A DNA stretch of 6,493 nucleotides from an uncultured Actinomycetes bacterium. GTDB taxonomy: Bacteria > Actinomycetota > Acidimicrobiia > Acidimicrobiales > Microtrichaceae. Positions 1-5,569 of the stretch are shown in pieces. The notes beneath the pieces were generated by a model. That model worked only from the letters and a program-made list of their open reading frames with translations. It had not been told where the DNA came from and made no database searches. Within the stretch, counting starts at the first letter, position 1. The number at the start of each line of letters is the position of its first letter. Location of the stretch: contig CAJBIS010000183.1 in assembly GCA_903953195.1 (NCBI GenBank), forward strand, positions 1 through 6,493, given 5' to 3'. A program made the translations under genes and the position numbers.

Positions 1-1
1 C

Positions 2-1135
2 GCGCTCCGCGCCGCCGAACTCGCGTGTGCGTCACGGGCCCAGCAGCTCCGCCGGCACGCGGCCGACCAGATCCGGGCGAGCGAGTCGGTCGGCACGGCG
101 GCCGTTCCGTCGCCGCATCGCACCGGCGCCGTGGCGCACCACCGGTTCGAACCGCTGCCACGACGGGTCGAGACCGGATCGCTGCACGTCCACGGGGGTG
201 TCGAACTCCTGAGCCTCGGGGCCGGGGCGAAGGTCACCATCGAACATCTCGTCGACGGTCATCGCCGCGTGAGCGTCACCGATCACGCCAGCGCCGGCGT
301 CGGCGTCGCCACCGCCGCGAGCGCCGCCGGAGCGGGCGCACACCTGCGGGTCGGGCCCGAACGAACCCGCACGTGGACCGTCGACGCCGACGACGTCCCG
401 GCGCTGCTCGTCGGCGTGCTGCTCGACGAGACCACACCCGGCGGTACCACCGGGTCGATCGGTCTCGCAGCCCGGATCGCCGACACCGGACTCGCGTGGA
501 TCGGTCTCGACACCCCGCTCGACGCGCTCGGGCCACCACCGACGCCGGACAGCACGGAGCTCCTGGTCCGGGCCGGCCAGGGCGGTACGGTCCGACTCGG
601 CGGGGCCGAGGTCGCCGGCAACGGGTCGCTCGCCGTCGGCGTGCGCACCACCGCCCACGCCTCGTCGATCGTGGTCGCCTGGTCACAGGAGGAGCAGCTC
701 ACGCTCGGCGGCACCCTCGCCGGACAGCTGCGACGCCGTCTGGGCATCACGTGGACACCGCCGGCGGGCACGCAGCTCACGGGCCGGCTCGAGTTTCCGA
801 CGACCGCGCTTCGAGCGGACCCGCCGGCCGGCCAGATGGCGTCGCTCGAGTTGGCGGGCGAACAGGGCCACGAGCAGCACACCGTCCGTGCCGTCGTCGA
901 CCTCGACGCGGTCCGGGCGGCCTCACCGGCGTTCCTGCTCGCCCTCGAACAACTCGCCGCCGGACGCACCGAGTCCGCCATCACACTGCTCGGTTCGACG
1001 ACGCTTCCAGCCGACTCGGTCGCGATCGACGTCGCTGCCGGGCGGATCGAGGCGACCACGATCGACCTCCCGATGGGCACCGGGGTCGCTTCGGTGTCGC
1101 CGGGGTTGGAGGGTCGCGTGCTCACCCGGCGGTGA
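2..1135 (+). CDS. Hypothetical Gly/Ala-rich protein, 3' part only (start outside window)
   Basis: The frame is open from base 2 to a TGA at 1133-1135, giving 377 visible residues; the true start is upstream. A GTG at 131 could start a 334-aa product, but no ribosome binding site precedes it and the 43 upstream codons have the same high-GC third positions, so I treat the gene as 5'-truncated. The first 30 visible residues (ALRAAELACASRAQQLRRHA and following) look like an amphipathic helix. A Pro/His-rich linker and a Gly/Ala/Val-rich, probably beta-rich region with a VSVTDHASAGVGV stretch and an RTWTVDADDVPALL segment follow. No membrane segment or catalytic motif is visible. A helical head followed by such a region recalls large actinobacterial proteins with WXG100-like N-termini, but the N-terminus is not visible, so this is only a guess. 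It converges with the TetR gene, 10 bases apart. Function not recognised. Confidence 0.75.
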   Translation, partial: ALRAAELACASRAQQLRRHAADQIRASESVGTAAVPSPHRTGAVAHHRFEPLPRRVETGSLHVHGGVELLSLGAGAKVTIEHLVDGHRRVSVTDHASAGVGVATAASAAGAGAHLRVGPERTRTWTVDADDVPALLVGVLLDETTPGGTTGSIGLAARIADTGLAWIGLDTPLDALGPPPTPDSTELLVRAGQGGTVRLGGAEVAGNGSLAVGVRTTAHASSIVVAWSQEEQLTLGGTLAGQLRRRLGITWTPPAGTQLTGRLEFPTTALRADPPAGQMASLELAGEQGHEQHTVRAVVDLDAVRAASPAFLLALEQLAAGRTESAITLLGSTTLPADSVAIDVAAGRIEATTIDLPMGTGVASVSPGLEGRVLTRR

Positions 1136-1150
1136 GCCAACGGACTCACC
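1120..1150. terminator. Overlapping alternative hairpins at convergent gene ends
   Basis: GCTCACC (1120-1126) pairs perfectly with GGTGAGC (1131-1137) across a 4-base loop. GGTGAG (1131-1136) can instead pair with CTCACC (1145-1150) across an 8-base loop. The two hairpins share the middle arm and are mutually exclusive. The first contains the stop codon of the plus-strand gene, the second those of both the plus-strand gene and the TetR gene. There is no T-tract on either side, so a bidirectional terminator role is inferred from position and folding only. Confidence 0.4.
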
Positions 1151-1724
1151 CCAGCAGCACGCGTGTGGCCGACTCGAGCTTCGCGACGACCGACGACGCC
1201 GGCTCCACGCCCGAGATCCAACTGACGAGCGACGCGAGCCAGACGTCGCCGAGCAGGTCGATCTCGAGCACCCGCTGCGCCGCGGTCGGCGCGCCGAGCG
1301 CCTCGGAGATGATCCCCCGCATCGCCTCGCGCACACCGGCGACCACGGGCGCGACGACCTCATCGCCCGTCACCAGTGCCCGGATCATCGCCACGGTCAC
1401 CTGGGGCTCGCGCTGGAGCGCCCGATTGGCTCTCCGGAGCACATCGACCACTCGGTCGACCGGGTCGTCACCCTCGGGTGGCCGGACCGACAGCCGCTCG
1501 GCGAGCTCACCGATCTCGTCGAGCATGACGGACACCAGCAGGTACTCCTTGGACGGGAAGTACCGGTAGAGCGTCCCGAGGGCGACCTGCGACCGGGCCG
1601 CCACCTCGCGCATCTGCACGCCGTCCCAGCCGCCCTCGACCGCCAGCTCGATCGCTGCGCCGCGCATCCGGCTGCGGCGCTCGCGCTGCGGTTCGGTCAA
1701 TCCGGTGCCGGCGCTCCCGGTCAC
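1146..1724 (-). CDS. KstR-like TetR-family transcriptional repressor
   Basis: This 192-aa protein is a TetR-type DNA-binding repressor. The helix-turn-helix lies at about residues 36-59, ending in the family signature GTLYRYFPSK (50-59). From memory it resembles mycobacterial KstR, the repressor of cholesterol catabolism, along its whole length: the QRERR lead-in (13-17), VQMREVA (36-42), an RANRALQREP stretch in the ligand domain, and the DVWLASLVSW and RVLLG elements near the C-terminus. Its length is close to the roughly 200 aa of KstR. Mycobacterial KstR is released from DNA by CoA thioesters of cholesterol catabolites; whether this protein senses the same ligand is inference. The GTG start at 1724 is chosen because GGAG lies 5 bases upstream, it overlaps the preceding mini-ORF by GTGA, and the N-terminus then matches KstR in length. 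The frame stays open far upstream, but that part has poor codon statistics and is antisense to nothing recognisable. A palindromic operator lies about 120 bases upstream. Confidence 0.88.
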   Translation of the reverse strand: MTGSAGTGLTEPQRERRSRMRGAAIELAVEGGWDGVQMREVAARSQVALGTLYRYFPSKEYLLVSVMLDEIGELAERLSVRPPEGDDPVDRVVDVLRRANRALQREPQVTVAMIRALVTGDEVVAPVVAGVREAMRGIISEALGAPTAAQRVLEIDLLGDVWLASLVSWISGVEPASSVVAKLESATRVLLG

Positions 1725-1831
1725 CTGCGCTCCGACTGGTCGATCCACGTGCTCCACCGCTCCCGTCCCGGCCGGCACCGCGGACACACGACGAACCGCC
1801 GCGTTCCGGGCACCTCCGGCTGATCCTCCAT
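1721..1831 (-). CDS. Possible 36-aa CPxC mini-protein upstream of the TetR gene
   Basis: ATG at 1831 opens a 36-codon frame ending in a TGA at 1723-1721 that overlaps the regulator's GTG in a GTGA junction. The product is charged and Arg-rich, with one CPRC knuckle (residues 16-19, within RRFVVCPRCRPG) and two tryptophans. A single CPxC pair could hold half a zinc site but is not a complete zinc ribbon. In this frame 32 of 36 sense codons end in G or C, against 22 of 35 in the regulator's frame over the same bases, which favours real coding. A GGGAG lies only 1 base before the ATG, too close for normal initiation, but AAATCT 6 bases upstream could be a -10 for a leaderless message. It may be a true small protein, a regulatory leader peptide, or chance. 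I know no family for it. Confidence 0.4.
   Translation of the reverse strand: MEDQPEVPGTRRFVVCPRCRPGRERWSTWIDQSERR
1730..1733 (-). promoter_or_regulatory. Ribosome binding site of the TetR gene
   Basis: GGAG on the minus strand lies 5 bases before the GTG at 1724. It decides the regulator's start, since the frame remains open far upstream. It lies inside the last codons of the candidate 36-aa ORF. Confidence 0.6.
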
Positions 1832-1837
1832 GCTCCC

Positions 1838-1843
1838 AGATTT
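1838..1843 (-). promoter_or_regulatory. Candidate -10 box for the mini-ORF/TetR transcript
   Basis: AAATCT on the minus strand is followed by 6 bases and then the ATG at 1831, the spacing of actinobacterial leaderless starts. It fits the TANNNT pattern except for the first base. The palindromic operator lies directly upstream, where a bound repressor would block polymerase. No -35 was recognised. Confidence 0.3.
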
Positions 1844-1859
1844 CGAGAACGCGTTCTAG
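1844..1859. promoter_or_regulatory. KstR-like palindromic operator upstream of the TetR gene
   Basis: The core AGAACGCGTTCT (1846-1857) is a perfect 12-base palindrome, and the outermost pair C1844/G1859 also matches. Read on the minus strand from 1858, TAGAACGCGTTCTC fits the mycobacterial KstR motif TnnAACnnGTTnnA at 7 of its 8 fixed bases; only the final A is C. It lies upstream of a gene for a KstR-like repressor and abuts a candidate -10, so autorepression is the natural reading. The TAG stop codon of the upstream ThDP-like gene (1858-1856) forms one end of the site. Confidence 0.75.
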
Positions 1860-3226
1860 GCCGGGTCGCGCCGCCCGTCGAACCCGGGACGACGTGCCCC
1901 CGCCAGTTCGATCAACGCCTCCGGGACGTCCAGGCGGACGCCGACGACATCGATGCGGACGCCGGAATGCCGCAGCGCGGCGCGCACCTGCGCGACGTGG
2001 GCGTCGGCATCGAGGGACGGGCCGTCCTCGGACCACACCTGCACGCGGATCGATCGGTCGAGGGTGCGGGCCAGATCGACCACCGCCGCCGAGGTCGCGT
2101 CGACGGCCGGACCGTCGCGCTCGTCCACGACGGCAACGGCGACACGATCGTCGAACGCGGCAACGAGTGCCGCGGCGATCGCCGTGCCCGGCGCGTCGGT
2201 GGCGGGCACACACAGCGAGTGCACGAACCGCGTCGGGAACGTGCGAGCCACCCAGAACCCGACCGGTGATCGGGATGACGTGGCGACACCTCCGTCGGGC
2301 AGTGCGCCGGCCAGGTGCAGCGCGGCCCGAGCCGGGCTCAACGGCGCCCCGGCGTCCTCGTACATCGGATCGAGCACCGGCGCGAGCGCGTTCCGGATCG
2401 AGGGTCGGTCCACTGGTTCCGACGCCGAGGTGGCCGGCCAGTTGCGGCACAGGGCCGCGAGCTGCGTCGGCGCGACGTCCTGCACCACCAGCGAGTCGAG
2501 GACACCGGCGGGCACCTCATCGGGGTCGAGTCCGGTCGTGAGCACCACGTCCGCCGAGGCGAGCCCGCCGAGTTCCAGATCACGGTCCTGCAGTCCCCCG
2601 ACCCCTGCGTCGAACGCGCTCTGGAAGGACTCCACGCCACGGGCACCCCAGGTGGCGACGACCGGAGCGCCGAGCTGCCGGCTGGCCGAACGCAGCGCCG
2701 CCATCGACCCCGAGCGCACGACGCCCGGTCCAGCGAGCACGACGATGCGCAGCCCGGCCAGCGACGGGTCCAACGTGACGACGGGCGTCCGCTCCGGTTC
2801 CGTCGACGGCCCGACCGGCCCGGCGACGGGTGCGGTCAGGTCGAGGTCGAGGTGGAGCGCCAGCGTGCCGGGCCGACGGAGTCCCGGCGGGTCGATCAAC
2901 GCGTCGAGCAGCTCCTCGACCGACCCGATGGTCTGCAGCGGCGCCAGGCCTCCCGGCGCGGACGACAGGTGCAGGATCGGGCCGGCGACGAGCGCAGCAC
3001 CCAGACGACCCGCACCGTCCGCCCCTCCGAGTCGGCCGTCGACATCGGCCAGCAGCACCGCCAGATCCACGTCCTCGACGGGAACGTGGACGAGTCCGCG
3101 GAGCTCGCTCGATCGCAGGCCCCAGATCCGTCGCACGCCGAGCTCCGACAGGCGGCGGGCCAGCACGGCACCCACCGTCCCCGCGTTCTCGTGTGCCGCG
3201 CCCTGCGGCGACGTCGGCTCGGTCAC
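1856..3226 (-). CDS. Degenerate thiamine-diphosphate-enzyme-like protein (acetolactate synthase fold)
   Basis: The 456-aa product has the three-domain plan of the acetolactate synthase/pyruvate decarboxylase superfamily, shorter than the usual 530-600 aa. Residues 13-135 resemble the Pyr domain (VLARRLSELGVRRIWG, 21-36). Residues 145-260 resemble the central domain (VVLAGPGVVRSGS, 162-174; GAPVVATWGARGV, 186-198; ADVVLTTGLDPDE, 225-237). Residues 295-440 resemble the PP domain. The ThDP/Mg signature GDG...N is missing: the equivalent strand reads VAVAVVDERDG (362-372) and ends in VQVWSEDG (395-402) with no Asn at the expected place. The Pyr-domain catalytic Glu is also not evident. It is therefore probably a pseudoenzyme or an enzyme with changed chemistry; no substrate can be named. 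The GTG at 3226 overlaps the TGA of the DUF3097 gene (GTGA), which sets the start and implies translational coupling; only a weak GGCGA precedes it. The TAG stop lies inside the KstR-like operator. A divergent MenD-like protein is an alternative. Confidence 0.7.
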   Translation of the reverse strand: MTEPTSPQGAAHENAGTVGAVLARRLSELGVRRIWGLRSSELRGLVHVPVEDVDLAVLLADVDGRLGGADGAGRLGAALVAGPILHLSSAPGGLAPLQTIGSVEELLDALIDPPGLRRPGTLALHLDLDLTAPVAGPVGPSTEPERTPVVTLDPSLAGLRIVVLAGPGVVRSGSMAALRSASRQLGAPVVATWGARGVESFQSAFDAGVGGLQDRDLELGGLASADVVLTTGLDPDEVPAGVLDSLVVQDVAPTQLAALCRNWPATSASEPVDRPSIRNALAPVLDPMYEDAGAPLSPARAALHLAGALPDGGVATSSRSPVGFWVARTFPTRFVHSLCVPATDAPGTAIAAALVAAFDDRVAVAVVDERDGPAVDATSAAVVDLARTLDRSIRVQVWSEDGPSLDADAHVAQVRAALRHSGVRIDVVGVRLDVPEALIELAGARRPGFDGRRDPA

Positions 3227-4053
3227 TCGCCGACGAACAGGTGGTCGAGCGCCTGTTCGACTGCCGTCAACAGCACCGGATCGAGGTCGCGACCGGTGTC
3301 GACCGCGGCGAGGACCCTGCGCCAGCCATCCACCGGGTCGCCCCAGCCCAGGGCGTCGCAGACCCCTTGCTTCCAGTCGCGGCCCCGAGGGATCTCGGGC
3401 CACGCCGCGATCCCCACCGACGACGCCCGCACGCACTGCCACACGTCGACGTACGGGTGACCGACCACCAGTGCACCGGCCTCGGTGGCGGGGCCGGCGA
3501 GCCTGGTCTCCTTGCTGCCGGGCACCAGATGGTCGACGAGCACGGCGAGTCGACGTACCTCGCTCGGCGCGAACGCTCGCACTGCCGCGGCCAGATCGTC
3601 GACCCCGCCGAGCGGTTCGACGACGATGCCCAGATCGCGGAGCTCGTCACCCCACACCCGCTCGATCAGGCGGGCGTCGTGGTCGCCCTCGACCCACAGT
3701 CGCGAGGCCCGAGCCACCCTCGCCGGTGCATCGGGATCGACCAGCGCGCCGGATGCCGTCGCCTGCAGCGACGGGCCGGCCGGCGCCGCGGCCGCCGCCG
3801 GTGCGACGAGCAGGACGGTCTCGCCGTCGACGGCGAAGGCTCGCGGGATGTTGCGCAACCGGTGCCGGGCGCCCTTCGCGTCCTCGACGACCACCTGGTC
3901 ACCACCGAACGACCGGATCCGCCCACGGAGATTCGTGCTGCGGTGGAGCACGCGCAGGCCGGGCACCGCGGCGACCGTCGGCATCGGCTCCTCGACGACG
4001 TCGAGGATGTCGCCGGTCCCGGACGTCGGAGCGGCCGTTGACCGATCCGTCAC
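3223..4053 (-). CDS. DUF3097 family protein with Toprim-like core
   Basis: I recognise this 276-aa protein as a member of DUF3097, a family of unknown function found mainly in Actinobacteria, of typical length. Residues 25-85 form a small beta-rich N-terminal part (GRIRSFGGDQVVVEDAKG, 44-61). A linker of Ala/Pro follows, then the conserved core: VARASRLWVEGDHDARLIER (113-132), RLAVLVDHLVPGSKETR (168-184), VVGHPYVDVWQ (196-206), and AWPEIPRGRDWKQGVCDALG towards the end. The VEGxHD motif followed by a strand ending in D174 and PGSKE recalls the Toprim fold of RNase M5 and related nucleases (EGKDD, then TDPDYPGEK). The second Asp of DxD is Leu here. The Toprim reading is my inference. GTG at 4053 overlaps the methyltransferase TGA (GTGA); no ribosome binding site is seen, so expression probably depends on termination-reinitiation. 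The GTGA at its end couples it to the ThDP-like gene. Confidence 0.88.
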   Translation of the reverse strand: MTDRSTAAPTSGTGDILDVVEEPMPTVAAVPGLRVLHRSTNLRGRIRSFGGDQVVVEDAKGARHRLRNIPRAFAVDGETVLLVAPAAAAAPAGPSLQATASGALVDPDAPARVARASRLWVEGDHDARLIERVWGDELRDLGIVVEPLGGVDDLAAAVRAFAPSEVRRLAVLVDHLVPGSKETRLAGPATEAGALVVGHPYVDVWQCVRASSVGIAAWPEIPRGRDWKQGVCDALGWGDPVDGWRRVLAAVDTGRDLDPVLLTAVEQALDHLFVGE

Positions 4054-5516
4054 GAGGTCGGGAGGCCTGCGAGCGCCGCTGCGAGCGCTCCCACAGGATC
4101 GGCGTCGTCGAGGTCGATCACGGCGGCGACGGCGCCCGAGGAACGAGCTGCGCCGAGCAGACCGCCGAGCGCCGTCCCCGATGCCGGGACGCCGACGGCG
4201 AGCACGACGACCGGGACGTCGGGCGCGAGCGCACCCGAGACGGTGGCCACGCCGACGGTTCGCAGCAGCGTCTCGCTGCGCCGCAGTCCGGTCCGGGTCG
4301 CGGAGTAGGCACCGCAGACGACGAACCGCACTCGCCGACCCGACGGCACGGTGGCCTCGAGATCGACGTTGAGCCCGTGGCCGACGGCGACGTCGGTCTG
4401 GACCTCGGTGCCACCTGCGGCCTCGACGACCAGGCGAGCGCACTCGCGCACCGACACCCCGCGTCGCCGGGCGTCGTCGAGTGCCACGGGCGGGTCATCA
4501 CTGCGCAGATCGACGGCGAACGACGACACGGACGACACCGCCGCCTGCTCGACACGGACACGCTCCCGGGCGGCATCGACGTACTGCTGATCGGTGTCGT
4601 ACCCGACGAAGTGACGACCGGTGCGGACAGCAGCCACCGCGGTCGAGCCCGATCCCATGAACGGATCGAGGACCAGGTCTCCCACGTACGTGTAGAGATG
4701 GATGCAGCGCTCGGGCAGCGCCACCGGGAACGGTGCCGGGTGCCCGACGCGCGTCGCCGACTCGGCCGGCAGCTCCCACAGGTCCAGGGTCGCGTCCATG
4801 AACTCGTCGCGTTCGAGCGACGACTCCCACGGCAGACCGGCATCGCGCCGGCGGGCCGCCGGCAGCGCGCGGTCGAACCGGCCCTTCGACGCGACGACGA
4901 CCCGTTCGGTCAGGTCACGGAGCACCGGGTTGCCGGGGCGTTGGAACGAGCCCCAGGCGCAACTCCCGGCCGAACCCCGCTGCTTCTGCCAGATGATCTC
5001 GCCGCGCAGCAGCAGCCTCAGCCGGTCCTGCAGGATCGCGGTCACGTCCGCGGCCAGCGACCGGTACGGCCGACGCCCCAGGTTGGCGACGTTGACGGCG
5101 ATGCGACCGCCCGGCTCCAGTGTCCTGACGCACTCGGCGAACACGTCGGTGAGCATGTCGAGGTACTCGAGGTACGACGCAGGGACGTGGCCCTCGCCGA
5201 GCTCCGTCTCGTAGGCCTTGCCCGCGAAGTACGGCGGCGACGTGACGACGAGCGCCACGCTGTCGTCGGCGACCTTGGTCATGTCGCGGGCATCGCCGCA
5301 GTAGATGTCGTCGACGGCCCGATCCGACACGTCCGCCGGTGCCGGCATGCTGCGATCGTCGATCTCGGGCGCGGCGAAGCGCGAGTAGAAGTCGGAGGCG
5401 TCGTGGGACTCGCGACGCGACACGCCGAAGCTGGACGTCGAGGTGGGGCGACGACGCCGGGGCGTGTCGGCATCGCTGACGGCGGGCGCGTCCCGACCTG
5501 CTCGGCTGTCAGGCAT
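4050..5516 (-). CDS. Site-specific DNA methyltransferase (N4-cytosine/N6-adenine, beta class) with C-terminal extension
   Basis: The 488-aa protein transfers a methyl group from S-adenosylmethionine to an exocyclic amino group in a specific DNA sequence. Catalytic motif IV TSPPY is at 92-96 and the AdoMet-binding motif I DPFMGSGST at 284-292, followed by GRHFVGYD (300-307). Motif IV before motif I is the beta-class order. HPAPFP (259-264) is also typical. TSPPY occurs in both N4-cytosine and N6-adenine enzymes, so the modified base is uncertain and the target sequence unknown. Residues 1-40 are basic and probably disordered. About 150 residues follow the catalytic domain: an Ala/Val-rich alpha/beta domain with VDLEATVPSGRRVRFVVCG (384-402), like a PD-(D/E)XK nuclease core lacking the active-site Lys. 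No restriction endonuclease gene is adjacent, so it looks like an orphan methyltransferase. The ATG at 5516 is supported by a TAGGAT -10 six bases upstream. Its TGA overlaps the next GTG. Confidence 0.9.
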   Translation of the reverse strand: MPDSRAGRDAPAVSDADTPRRRRPTSTSSFGVSRRESHDASDFYSRFAAPEIDDRSMPAPADVSDRAVDDIYCGDARDMTKVADDSVALVVTSPPYFAGKAYETELGEGHVPASYLEYLDMLTDVFAECVRTLEPGGRIAVNVANLGRRPYRSLAADVTAILQDRLRLLLRGEIIWQKQRGSAGSCAWGSFQRPGNPVLRDLTERVVVASKGRFDRALPAARRRDAGLPWESSLERDEFMDATLDLWELPAESATRVGHPAPFPVALPERCIHLYTYVGDLVLDPFMGSGSTAVAAVRTGRHFVGYDTDQQYVDAARERVRVEQAAVSSVSSFAVDLRSDDPPVALDDARRRGVSVRECARLVVEAAGGTEVQTDVAVGHGLNVDLEATVPSGRRVRFVVCGAYSATRTGLRRSETLLRTVGVATVSGALAPDVPVVVLAVGVPASGTALGGLLGAARSSGAVAAVIDLDDADPVGALAAALAGLPTS

Positions 5517-5522
5517 CCCCCG

Positions 5523-5528
5523 ATCCTA
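5523..5528 (-). promoter_or_regulatory. -10 box for a leaderless methyltransferase transcript
   Basis: TAGGAT on the minus strand matches the actinobacterial TANNNT -10 and ends 6 bases before the ATG at 5516, so transcription would begin at or next to the A of the start codon. The GGGGG between them touches the ATG and is too close to act as a normal ribosome binding site. No clear -35 is seen, which is common for this promoter class. Confidence 0.5.
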
Positions 5529-5541
5529 CGCGGGCGAGGGT

Positions 5542-5566
5542 GCCCCGGATCGGGATGGCCCGGGGC
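5542..5566 (-). terminator. GC-rich hairpin after the dehydrogenase gene
   Basis: GCCCCGG (5542-5548) and CCGGGGC (5560-5566) form a perfect 7-pair stem with an 11-base loop, starting 3 bases past the dehydrogenase TGA. There is no T-tract. It may act as an actinobacterial I-shaped terminator separating the dehydrogenase from the methyltransferase unit, or simply as a 3'-end stabiliser. Confidence 0.4.
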
Positions 5567-5569
5567 GAC

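Noticed and set aside
131..133. GTG as the start of the plus-strand gene
   Set aside because: No ribosome binding site precedes it, and the frame stays open with coding-like codons to the window edge.
283..1221. A 312-codon minus-strand frame opposite the partial plus-strand gene
   Set aside because: Ser/Pro/Val-rich with no family resemblance, and it overlaps the end of the TetR gene in another frame. The plus-strand frame has a better protein-like pattern and third-position bias.
25..1569. A 514-codon Arg-rich plus-strand frame
   Set aside because: It overlaps the better-supported plus-strand gene in another frame and runs antisense into the TetR gene; composition is typical of an out-of-frame shadow.
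1725..2450. Long N-terminal extension of the TetR gene in the same frame
   Set aside because: It would run antisense-frame through the ThDP-like gene, has poor third-position bias, and would add about 240 non-homologous residues before a family that normally starts close to the QRERR segment.
3227..3442. Upstream extension of the ThDP-like gene
   Set aside because: The extra 72 residues are Arg/Gly/Pro-rich shadow sequence inside the DUF3097 gene; the GTGA junction at 3223-3226 gives a better start.
5529..5552. A -35 box for the methyltransferase promoter
   Set aside because: At 17-18 bases from TAGGAT the hexamers are GATCCG or CGATCC, neither resembling TTGACA.
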